Shown in pieces: positions 1 through 6,112 of a stretch of DNA of 7,803 nt (the first letter of the stretch is position 1; every line of letters starts with the position of its first letter). The DNA comes from an uncultured Granulosicoccaceae bacterium (GTDB lineage Bacteria; Pseudomonadota; Gammaproteobacteria; CALCKW01), in NCBI GenBank assembly GCA_937941555.1, contig CALDHJ010000487.1:1-7803 (forward strand), in the 5' to 3' direction. The notes under the pieces are model-generated. The model was not told where the DNA came from. It searched no databases and saw nothing but the letters and a program-made list of their open reading frames with translations. A program made the translations under genes and the position numbers.

Positions 1-137
1 GTCGGCAACGCGGAACTGTCCACGGCACCCACCTCGATGCCATAGCGCAGCGTCGACGGTGTCGGCTCGGCCGCGAGCGGTGCTTTGACGCTGGCAACAA
101 ACAGCAGCCCAACGGCTACTGCGAATACTCTTCCCAT
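1..137 (-). CDS. Exported protein of unknown function, N-terminal part only
   Basis: An open frame starts at an ATG at 137 and runs without a stop to the left edge, giving about 45 residues. The product opens with a short basic start (MGR), a hydrophobic stretch at residues 4-17 (VFAVAVGLLFVASV) and an Ala-rich region ending PLAAEP. This is a normal Sec signal peptide with probable cleavage after about residue 23. The exported part begins TLRYGIEVGAVDSS, which could be the first strand of an outer-membrane or periplasmic beta protein, but too little is visible to name a family. The start overlaps the last 22 bases of the upstream cupredoxin gene in another frame, so translation is probably coupled and the two proteins are likely made together. 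A weak GAG purine stretch lies just before the ATG. The signal peptide makes the gene convincing; its function is unknown. Confidence 0.75.
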   Translation of the reverse strand, partial: MGRVFAVAVGLLFVASVKAPLAAEPTPSTLRYGIEVGAVDSSALP

Positions 138-787
138 TCGCTCGAATCCGATTGATGTGCGCCGTGTGCGGGCCGAAGCGTCTTCTTGAGCGAAAAGCGC
201 AAGGGCGTGGTGTCGGACACCAGCTGGACGAGGTGCTTCTTCCGGTCCTTGATCCGCGGGCTCCAGATACGAATGCGGATATCGTCTACATCGCCCTCAA
301 CTGCCAGAGAAGCCTTGCCGTCTGCATCGGTCCTGGTGTGCAGATGCGATTCGGCAACGACGACGTAGCCGACCATGTGGTCGTGAATGTTGCAGCCCAG
401 AGTCACGATGCCCGGCGTCTCGAAGACAACCGGGTCGGGCGCACGGCCCTTGTAGAGCGGCAAGGTGAACCGCTTGGTCTTCGAGAACGAATACACATGG
501 TGGGCCGTGACATCGCTGTTGAGGAAATTCACGGTGGACCGCGCCGGCACCACCAGCACGTGCGGCACGAACTGGAGGTTCTGCTGGTCCACTTCGAACC
601 GGCTGGGTTGACCGGCCGCCGGCTGCAGCGGCTCACCCGTCGTTGATTCCGCGAGCACGATGACGTCGGGTACGGGATTGCCCTTACGGTCGAGCACGCT
701 GACCTCGATGGTGCCCGCGAACAGCGCGCCAACCGGTAGTGCCAGCAGGCACACCAGAGCCAATACCTGTTTTCCCAAACCCTTCAT
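116..787 (-). CDS. Periplasmic cupredoxin ('methylamine utilization protein' family)
   Basis: Encodes 223 residues with a signal peptide at residues 1-24 (KQVLALVCLLALPVGALFA, cleavage near A21 or A24). The mature protein begins with a beta strand of carboxypeptidase-regulatory/transthyretin-like character (GTIEVSVLDRKGNPVPDV). It then enters a plastocyanin-like domain at about residues 65-145 with VPHVLVVP, VTAHHVYSFS and GCNIHDHMVGY. The probable type-1 copper ligands are H96 or H97, C132, H135 and M138. A second TTR-like segment follows (TDADGKASL, RIRIWSP), then a hydrophilic tail. The ATG at 787 is preferred over the longer in-frame ATG at 907: it gives a clean signal peptide and has AGGGA at 795-799, 7 bases upstream, whereas the extra 40 residues look non-coding. 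The family is usually named for methylamine utilization, but no mau gene is present and the name is probably misleading. A role in electron transfer or copper sensing next to the c-di-GMP protein is inference. Confidence 0.88.
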   Translation of the reverse strand: MKGLGKQVLALVCLLALPVGALFAGTIEVSVLDRKGNPVPDVIVLAESTTGEPLQPAAGQPSRFEVDQQNLQFVPHVLVVPARSTVNFLNSDVTAHHVYSFSKTKRFTLPLYKGRAPDPVVFETPGIVTLGCNIHDHMVGYVVVAESHLHTRTDADGKASLAVEGDVDDIRIRIWSPRIKDRKKHLVQLVSDTTPLRFSLKKTLRPAHGAHQSDSSEWEEYSQ

Positions 788-928
788 ACCCGTGTCCCTG
801 CCGTGCTGTGCCGTGACGCCAACAACACCCGCCGCGGGTACGCTGGCGCGCAAATTGCGGATGCAGTGGCATGCCAAATCCGTTCGGAAAAACGATGTGT
901 TTTTCACCTCTCAACGTGATATCGACCC
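788..928. promoter_or_regulatory. Divergent intergenic region between cupredoxin and EAL genes
   Basis: About 140 bases separate the divergent start codons at 787 (minus) and 929 (plus), so promoters in both directions should lie here. The right half is more AT-rich than the surroundings (879-905 holds A and T runs). A perfect 10-base palindrome, TGGCATGCCA, lies at 867-876 near the middle and could be an operator. No convincing sigma-70 or sigma-54 promoter with correct spacing was found by eye. The promoter role rests on gene orientation, not on a recognised motif. Confidence 0.4.
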
Positions 929-3403
929 GTGGCCATCCGTCTTAAATTCCTTCACAAACTGCTGATCCTGACTGTCACGCCGGTCCTGATTGCACAGGCG
1001 GGCACGATGCTCGCGGTGGTGCAAACGGCCAAGCAGGACATCGAAGCCAGCGCCCAGCAGGCGCTGAAGGTCGGTTCGGCCGTTGCCGAGCAGCTCGTGC
1101 AGACACGAAACGAGCAGATTTCACGCAACGTCAAACTGCTCGCGTCCGACTTCGGCCTCAAAGAAGTCATCGCCATCGCCGATCCGGAGTCGACCCGCTC
1201 TGCTCTCACCAACCACGCCAGCCGCATCGGCGCCAACGTGGCAACGGTCGTGTACACCGAAGACGAAGGCGATACCGGCAGCGCAGGCTCAGCCCTGGAG
1301 GAACAGATAACCGCCCACGCACGCCGGGTCCTCGACGACGAGGGTGAGCTGCCCGACGTGTTCTCGATCAATTCGCGTGACGCGGTGTATCAGGTCTACA
1401 CAGCCGAGGTGCGGGCCCCGACCCCGATCACCTACCTCGTGCTCGGATTCAAGGTCGGCGATCAGATCACGAAACCCATTCAGAACCTGACCGACCTGAA
1501 CGTCGCCATCTTGCAGGTGGACGAGCAAGGCACTCGCAACACGGTGAACACCTTCCACGAGGCGTTCCGTGATGTGGACACGACTGCACTCCTGGACCCG
1601 GACCAACCGATGCAATCGGTCTACGCAACCCAGGTCGGGGCCACCGAGTTCTGGGTCACCTACTTGCCGTTGAACGCACATGACCCGCACGGCTTGATCG
1701 TCCTGGCCTCGCGCAAATTGACACCGCTAGAGCATTTTCTCAAAGCCAAGGACAACGTCATCGCGTTCGATATCGGCTTGCTGCTGCTCGTGTTGGGGCT
1801 GGGTGTGTGGCTGTCGGCGAGTGTCTCGCGCCCACTTCGTACCCTCGCGCTCGCCACGCGGTCGCTCGCACAAGGCGAGTACAAAACGGCCATCGCGGTC
1901 TCGTCGACCGACGAGATCGGCGAGCTCGCGAAAGGCTTCGATGACATGCGCAAGGCCGTGTCGAGCCGCGAGAAACAGATCTCCCACCAGCTCATGCACG
2001 ACCCGTTGACAGGGTTGCCCAACAAGAAGCACACCCTATCCGTTCTCGACAACGCGCTGGCGCAACCCTCGGTCACGGCCATTTGCCTGATCGTGATCAA
2101 GATTCAGGACATGGAGCACATCGGCTCATCGCTCGGCCTCAACACCACCGATGAACTCACCCGCGAAACCGCGAAGACCATCGCCGCCGTCAGTGAAGAC
2201 GGCCATTTTGTCTCCTGCATCGATGCCAACCGCTTCGCCGTCACCTGCCTCAACGCAGACATCCAGTCTGCCAACGCACTCGCCGAGACCCTGATCCAAC
2301 AGCTCGACCTCGGCACGGTGCTCGGCACATCGCGCATCACACTCAAATCGCACGCCGGCATCGCCCACTACCCGGACCAGGCCTCTACAGCCGACTGCCT
2401 GATCCGCTACGCGATGATCGCGTCGGCGGATGCCGTCACGAACAAGACGCGCATCCACTGCTACGACCCAGGGCGCGAAGCGGAATTCAAACGCTATCTG
2501 AAGATCGTTCAGGACCTGCCCGAAGCCGTTGAGCAAGACGAACTCAAGGTCTACTTCCAACCGAAAATCAGCATCGATACCGGGCAATTGTACGGCGCGG
2601 AAGCTCTGGTCCGCTGGGAACACCCGGAGCTTGGTTTCCTGCCGCCGGATGACTTCATCTCGGCCGCAGAGCAATCGGACAACATCAAGTTGCTCACGCG
2701 CTACGTGCTGAGAAAATCCATCGAGGCCGCCTACCGCTGGCAGCGCATGGGCCAGTCGCTGAAAGTCGCGGTCAATCTCTCAGCGCGGGATCTGCTCGAT
2801 CAGAACCTCTTCGCGTATGTCACAAAAGTCCTTGATGAACACACCCTTCCGACCACGCAGTTGATTCTGGAGATCACCGAAAGCTCGGTCATGGAGGATG
2901 TCGACCTCGCCGTGAAAACCCTGTCAAAATTCAGGGCCGCCGGGATGCTGATATCCATCGATGACTTCGGCACCGGCCATTCTTCACTCGCCCAGTTGCG
3001 TGACCTGCCGCTCGATGAACTGAAAATCGACAAGAGCTTTGTCTCGCAAATGGCAGACGGCGGCAAAAACGAACTCCTCGTCTCGACCACCATCGAGCTC
3101 GCACACAGCATGGGCTTGAAGGTGGTTGCCGAAGGCATAGAAGACGAACACAGCCTCCGTCGCCTCAGCCACCACAACTGCGAGATCGCGCAGGGCTATT
3201 TCTTCAGCAAGCCGCTCCCCGAAGATCAGTTCGTCGACTGGATCAAACAATACAAGCCCGATGTCTACGAAGAGCGACGACAGGGCGAACGGCCTTTCGG
3301 CACCAAACCGAACCGCGACGCCGCACCGTCAAGTCGACACGTCGACTCACAGGACGCTACCCCCCCGACCCCCATCGGAAGCCGGAGCAAGCGTCCGCGA
3401 TAA
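929..3403 (+). CDS. Membrane c-di-GMP phosphodiesterase: Cache-like sensor, HAMP, degenerate GGDEF, EAL
   Basis: 824 residues with a GTG start, the first possible start after an in-frame stop at 917. Transmembrane helix 1 is at about residues 9-30, a periplasmic Cache-like sensor at about 31-277, helix 2 at about 278-298 (GLLLLVLGLGVWL) and HAMP at about 298-350. A GGDEF-like domain spans about 352-510: it keeps LTGLPN (360-365), but the signature loop reads DANRF (432-436) instead of GGDEF, so cyclase activity is very unlikely. The EAL domain (about 525-775) keeps the metal and catalytic set: E558 of EAL, N616, E648, D678 and D679 of DDFGTG, K699, E735 and Q755. It should therefore hydrolyse c-di-GMP at the inner membrane under control of a periplasmic signal. 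A polar, basic, probably disordered tail follows from about 778. The gene is divergent from the cupredoxin pair, and its ligand is unknown. The Cache assignment is from overall layout and is less certain than the EAL call. Confidence 0.93.
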   Translation: MAIRLKFLHKLLILTVTPVLIAQAGTMLAVVQTAKQDIEASAQQALKVGSAVAEQLVQTRNEQISRNVKLLASDFGLKEVIAIADPESTRSALTNHASRIGANVATVVYTEDEGDTGSAGSALEEQITAHARRVLDDEGELPDVFSINSRDAVYQVYTAEVRAPTPITYLVLGFKVGDQITKPIQNLTDLNVAILQVDEQGTRNTVNTFHEAFRDVDTTALLDPDQPMQSVYATQVGATEFWVTYLPLNAHDPHGLIVLASRKLTPLEHFLKAKDNVIAFDIGLLLLVLGLGVWLSASVSRPLRTLALATRSLAQGEYKTAIAVSSTDEIGELAKGFDDMRKAVSSREKQISHQLMHDPLTGLPNKKHTLSVLDNALAQPSVTAICLIVIKIQDMEHIGSSLGLNTTDELTRETAKTIAAVSEDGHFVSCIDANRFAVTCLNADIQSANALAETLIQQLDLGTVLGTSRITLKSHAGIAHYPDQASTADCLIRYAMIASADAVTNKTRIHCYDPGREAEFKRYLKIVQDLPEAVEQDELKVYFQPKISIDTGQLYGAEALVRWEHPELGFLPPDDFISAAEQSDNIKLLTRYVLRKSIEAAYRWQRMGQSLKVAVNLSARDLLDQNLFAYVTKVLDEHTLPTTQLILEITESSVMEDVDLAVKTLSKFRAAGMLISIDDFGTGHSSLAQLRDLPLDELKIDKSFVSQMADGGKNELLVSTTIELAHSMGLKVVAEGIEDEHSLRRLSHHNCEIAQGYFFSKPLPEDQFVDWIKQYKPDVYEERRQGERPFGTKPNRDAAPSSRHVDSQDATPPTPIGSRSKRPR
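3332..3347. repeat. Inverted repeat with 7-base arms in the EAL gene tail
   Basis: AGTCGAC, a 2-base AC centre, then GTCGACT form an exact inverted repeat inside codons of the disordered tail of the EAL protein, about 55 bases before its stop. No T-run follows, so it is not a standard intrinsic terminator. It may be chance in GC-rich DNA or a weak hairpin near the transcript end. Confidence 0.4.
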
Positions 3404-3462
3404 GGGCAAGGCACGCAGCCAGCCCACGTCCTGTCGTCGCGACCGTCGAGGTGGCGGTGCCA
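3404..3462. other. Convergent intergenic gap, no clear terminator
   Basis: These 59 bases separate the stop of the EAL gene (plus) from the stop of the flavoprotein gene (minus). The gap would be expected to hold a bidirectional terminator. I see only weak stems, such as TGGC-GGT-GCCA around 3453-3463, and no T-run on either strand. Termination may be Rho-dependent, or transcripts may run into each other. Confidence 0.4.
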
Positions 3463-5505
3463 TCACAGACGGTGGCAGACTCGACGCGCATCGAGCAGCG
3501 CTGCGTGCAGGTTGCGCGAGGCGATAGAATCGCCAACCCGCACCAGCAGAAAATCGCCATCGGGGTGCGTCTCCGGAAACGGGAACGCGCCGTCGATCAA
3601 CGCGCGGTGGTCGAGTTGGCCACCGTTGCGTGCGCGCGACACCAGACTCCGATAGACCTCGTCGTTCGGCACCGCGCCGTGCTCGGATACCACGTGGTCG
3701 ACGATCCGGTCGGTTGGCGTGTGCGTGAGCACGTCTCGCAGGGTCGCACGCAAGCGGTTGCCCTCCGGCGCCACCGAGACCAGCTCGTGTAACGGCATGA
3801 ACGTCACGCCGCCAGCGACAAGCCGCTTAAGGGCCACCGATGAGGTGGTCGGCCCGAGATCGTGCAGCAGAGTGCGATCGGGCGTCGCCATCGCAACCTG
3901 ACAGCCCGCGTGCGCCATTGCATCCGCTGTCACCGCACCGGCCTGATCACCGACCTCATCACACAACAACACCTCACCCTGCACCCGCGCCTCCCCCGAC
4001 AGCACATCCCAGCTCGAGACCACGTAGTCGCCGCCCGGGATGTCGATCGGCGCGGGCCAACCACCGGTCGCCACAATCACCGCATCGGGTCGCTCCGCAT
4101 CAATCACTGACACATCGACCACACAGTCAAATCGCACTGTCACATCCAGGTGTTCGATCTCTGCGATCAGCCAATCCGCAACGCCCCAGATCTGACGCCG
4201 CGTCGGCCCTTTGCAAGCGAGCCGAAGCTGCCCGCCAAGCTGGTGGGTCGCCTCACACAACACCACTTCGTGGCCCCGTAACGCACAGACCCGCGCGGCT
4301 TCGAGCCCACCTGGCCCACCGCCAACCACCAGCACCTTGAGCCGCCGTTCCGCTGGCAACACACGGTGCGGAAACTGCGCTTCGCGGCCAGTTGCAGCGT
4401 TCTGCCCACACACGCTCGGCTTGCCCTGATTCACGCGGTCCACACAATAACCAAGCCCGACACAGGCTCGAATCCGTGTCTCTTCACCACGCTGTAGTTT
4501 GTTCACCAGATGTGGATCGGCGATGTGTGCGCGCGTCATGCCGACGAGATCGACCAACCCCGTGCTCACGGCATGGGCGGCAGTCGAGAGGTCGGCGATC
4601 CCGCCAGCGTGCAAGACCGGCACTGACACGGCCGCGCGCAAGGTGCCGGCGATACCAAGATGGGGCGCGGACGGAATGCCCATGGGGCGTACCCAATCGG
4701 CCAGACCCAGATCATCGTAGGGCGCTCCGGCGACCACATTGAAGAGATCCACCGCACCGCTGCGCTCGAGCTGCTGCGCCACGGCAACGCATTCGCTGGC
4801 CGCGAGTCCTCCGTCGGTCAGCTCATCGCCCGTGAGGCGCACACTGACGACACAGTCTGATCCCACGTCCGCCCGAACCGCCGCCAACACCGCGAGCACC
4901 AGGCGCATCCGGTTCTCGAGGCTGCCGCCGTAGTCATCGTCGCGGGTATTGGTGAGCGGCGAGAGAAACTGGCCGAGCAAATGGGAGTGCACCAGCAACT
5001 CGATGCCGTCAAACCCGCCGTCGCAGCAGCGCCGGGCCGCGGCCGCAAAGTCATCGACGACGCGGTCGATGTCGTGCTGTTCCATGGTCTTGGGAAAGGC
5101 CCGGTGCGCGCGTTCTCGCACCCCGGACGGCGCCACCACCGGCAGCCAGTGTCCATCGTCCCAGGCCGTGCGCCGTCCCATGTGGGTGATCTGACACATG
5201 ATCGCCGCACCGTGTTGCTTGACGCCATCCGTCAGCCGCTGGAACCACGGCACGATGCTGTCGTCCCCGGCGTAGAGCTGGCCGAAGACCGACGGACTGT
5301 CGGGCGCAATGTTGGTCGAGCCGCCCACCATCGTCAGGCCTACCCCGCCCTTGGCTTTCTCTTCGTGGTAGAGACGATAGCGATCGGTTGGATGCCCGTT
5401 CTCGACATAGTTCGGCGCGTGGGCCGTGCTGACAATGCGGTTGCGCAGCGTCAGGTGCTTGAGCGTGAACGGCTCGAGCAAGGGACTGAGTGCGGGGCTG
5501 TTCAA
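3463..5505 (-). CDS. FMN/FAD iron-sulfur oxidoreductase, trimethylamine dehydrogenase / N-methyl amine demethylase-like
   Basis: 680 residues, the usual length of the 2,4-dienoyl-CoA reductase / di- and trimethylamine dehydrogenase class. An Old-Yellow-Enzyme TIM barrel (about 6-340) has LRNRIV (20-25), QITHMGRR (105-112), QFLSPLTN (179-186), YGGSLENR (192-199), HAGGI (299-303) and GMTRAHIADP (322-331) for FMN binding. A cluster region follows with C348, C354 and C366. An FAD Rossmann motif is at 391-404 (GGGPGG, E418 at the next strand end), with GGQL (424-427), ATGG (479-482) and a second nucleotide-binding-like domain from about 510. By memory the closest relatives are enzymes that demethylate N-methylproline or dimethylglycine in betaine breakdown; the exact substrate is not shown. 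Oddities: L351 replaces one cluster cysteine and L170 replaces the usual active-site Tyr, while H173 is kept. A TTG start at 5505 is chosen for its GGAG 7 bases upstream and because the barrel begins at once. An ATG at 5541 would add 12 residues. Confidence 0.9.
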   Translation of the reverse strand: MNSPALSPLLEPFTLKHLTLRNRIVSTAHAPNYVENGHPTDRYRLYHEEKAKGGVGLTMVGGSTNIAPDSPSVFGQLYAGDDSIVPWFQRLTDGVKQHGAAIMCQITHMGRRTAWDDGHWLPVVAPSGVRERAHRAFPKTMEQHDIDRVVDDFAAAARRCCDGGFDGIELLVHSHLLGQFLSPLTNTRDDDYGGSLENRMRLVLAVLAAVRADVGSDCVVSVRLTGDELTDGGLAASECVAVAQQLERSGAVDLFNVVAGAPYDDLGLADWVRPMGIPSAPHLGIAGTLRAAVSVPVLHAGGIADLSTAAHAVSTGLVDLVGMTRAHIADPHLVNKLQRGEETRIRACVGLGYCVDRVNQGKPSVCGQNAATGREAQFPHRVLPAERRLKVLVVGGGPGGLEAARVCALRGHEVVLCEATHQLGGQLRLACKGPTRRQIWGVADWLIAEIEHLDVTVRFDCVVDVSVIDAERPDAVIVATGGWPAPIDIPGGDYVVSSWDVLSGEARVQGEVLLCDEVGDQAGAVTADAMAHAGCQVAMATPDRTLLHDLGPTTSSVALKRLVAGGVTFMPLHELVSVAPEGNRLRATLRDVLTHTPTDRIVDHVVSEHGAVPNDEVYRSLVSRARNGGQLDHRALIDGAFPFPETHPDGDFLLVRVGDSIASRNLHAALLDARRVCHRL

Positions 5506-5512
5506 GGTGCGT

Positions 5513-5519
5513 CTCCACC
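5513..5519 (-). promoter_or_regulatory. Ribosome binding site deciding the TTG start
   Basis: Read on the minus strand, GGTGGAG lies with its GGAG core 7 bases before the TTG at 5505. The alternative ATG at 5541 has no purine-rich site at a proper distance. This supports a rare TTG start for the flavoprotein. Confidence 0.6.
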
Positions 5520-5560
5520 GGCAGTAGCCGCAGCATGCCATGAACACGCGGCGATCAAAA

Positions 5561-5573
5561 CGCCAAGTTGGCG
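5561..5573. repeat. Candidate operator palindrome CGCCAA-G-TTGGCG
   Basis: This exact inverted repeat has 6-base arms around one central base. It sits in the middle of the divergent intergenic region, preceded by an A-run (5557-5560). On the minus strand it is followed by TTTT, but the loop is too small for a good terminator, so an operator for a dimeric regulator is the more natural reading. No regulator gene is in the window. Confidence 0.4.
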
Positions 5574-5591
5574 GCTCGCTTCGGGTAGGCT

Positions 5592-5601
5592 GTGGTACCA
5601 C
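5592..5601. repeat. Perfect 10-base palindrome GTGGTACCAC
   Basis: This is a self-complementary decamer about 30 bases, centre to centre, from the palindrome at 5561-5573 and 20 bases before the preferred start of the DUF5329 gene. It could be a second operator half or chance. Confidence 0.3.
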
Positions 5602-5621
5602 CCACCCCACAGGCAGACACC

Positions 5622-5987
5622 GTGCTTCGCGTCCCGATTCTGATCTCGCTTCTGGCCGCCACACCGCTCTGGGCGCTGACCTCTGATGAGGAGATTGCCT
5701 TGCTGTTACAGCAGGTGGAAACCGCCGAGGACTGCACCTTCTATCGCAACGGCAGCGCGCACACCGCCGCCGAGGCGCTGGCACACATGACGCGTAAATA
5801 CCGCCACTTCAAAGACGAGATCGCGACCGCCGAAGACTTCATCGCCCGCAGTGCCACGCGCAGCCTGCTGACCCGCCGGGCCTATTGGGTTTCCTGTGAC
5901 GGTGCTGCGCGCCAGCGCACCGCCGACTGGCTCACCGCAGCATTGTCACGGCTCCGGGCGGACGCCACGACAAAAACCAGCGGTTGA
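5622..5987 (+). CDS. Exported DUF5329 family protein
   Basis: 121 residues from a GTG start. A signal peptide covers residues 1-18 (LRVPILISLLAATPLWA), with probable cleavage before LTSDEE. The mature part follows the DUF5329 pattern as I recall it: an acidic N-terminal helix (SDEEIALLLQQVETAEDC), a CTFYRNGS motif (38-45), an HTAAEA helix leading to RKYRHFK (58-64), TAEDFIARSATRS (69-81), a Y-x-V-x-C strand ending at C92, and a final ADWLTAAL helix. C38 and C92 could form a disulfide in the periplasm. The function of this family is not known to me. An in-frame GTG at 5592 would add 10 polar residues before the signal peptide and is less likely; neither start has a strong ribosome site. The gene is alone between a divergent flavoprotein and a same-strand acyl-CoA dehydrogenase 105 bases downstream. 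Confidence 0.82.
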   Translation: MLRVPILISLLAATPLWALTSDEEIALLLQQVETAEDCTFYRNGSAHTAAEALAHMTRKYRHFKDEIATAEDFIARSATRSLLTRRAYWVSCDGAARQRTADWLTAALSRLRADATTKTSG

Positions 5988-6052
5988 TCGGATTGGCACC
6001 GAGGCCACGTGTGCAACCCGTTCCCCAACCTACACCGAGGTGAGGAGCTGTG

Positions 6053-6068
6053 GCAGTGTGTGCACTGC
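6053..6068 (+). repeat. Leader hairpin before the acyl-CoA dehydrogenase
   Basis: GCAGTG, a TGTG loop, then CACTGC form a 6-base-pair stem with a 4-base loop in the leader, 24 bases before the ATG at 6093. It lies between a strong Shine-Dalgarno-like stretch (GAGGAG, 6042-6047) and the gene start. An adjacent tandem repeat of the octamer ACTGCGAG (6064-6071 and 6072-6079) partly overlaps its 3' arm. Confidence 0.4.
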
Positions 6069-6112
6069 GAGACTGCGAGACCGAGAACCCTGATGGATAC
6101 CGACTACGCTGA
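6056..6112 (+). CDS. Possible 18-codon upstream reading frame (leader peptide)
   Basis: A GTG at 6056 lies 8 bases after AGGAG (6043-6047), the best ribosome site in this leader, and opens a frame of 18 codons ending in TGA at 6110-6112. The peptide would read MCALRDCETENPDGYRLR. It overlaps the start of the acyl-CoA dehydrogenase by 20 bases in another frame, so its translation could deliver ribosomes to the ATG at 6093 by coupling. A GTG at 6050 in the same frame is an alternative start. The frame is too short for coding statistics, so it may be chance. Confidence 0.25.
   Translation: MCALRDCETENPDGYRLR

Larger units (their letters stand above)
5506..5621. promoter_or_regulatory. Divergent intergenic region between flavoprotein and DUF5329 genes
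   Basis: This stretch of 116 bases separates two divergent start codons (TTG at 5505 minus, GTG at 5622 plus) and must hold the start signals of both genes. It contains two perfect short palindromes, at 5561-5573 and 5592-5601. No promoter hexamer pair with good spacing was recognised by eye. If the longer GTG start at 5592 of the plus-strand gene is real, the region shrinks to 86 bases. Confidence 0.4.

Noticed and set aside
152..646. 164-residue plus-strand frame opposite the cupredoxin
   Set aside because: It is a shadow of the cupredoxin codons in GC-rich DNA, with no signal peptide, domain or ribosome site of its own.
788..907. Upstream start of the cupredoxin at 907
   Set aside because: It would place 40 non-family residues before a clear signal peptide. 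The ATG at 787 has a properly spaced AGGGA.
3404..3462. Bidirectional intrinsic terminator in the convergent gap
   Set aside because: Only 4-base stems are visible and no T-run follows on either strand.
1..5505. A methylamine catabolic cluster joining the 'methylamine utilization' cupredoxin and the trimethylamine-dehydrogenase-like enzyme
   Set aside because: The cupredoxin name does not prove function, no mau genes are present, and the EAL gene and opposite transcription separate the two.
4981..5643. 220-residue plus-strand frame opposite the flavoprotein start
   Set aside because: It lies antisense to conserved barrel motifs and crosses the intergenic gap. Its composition is typical of a shadow frame.
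5506..5784. N-terminal extension of the flavoprotein frame by up to 93 residues
   Set aside because: The extra residues are Arg/Pro/Cys-rich and unlike the family, overlap the DUF5329 gene on the other strand, and a TTG with a good ribosome site fits the start of the barrel.
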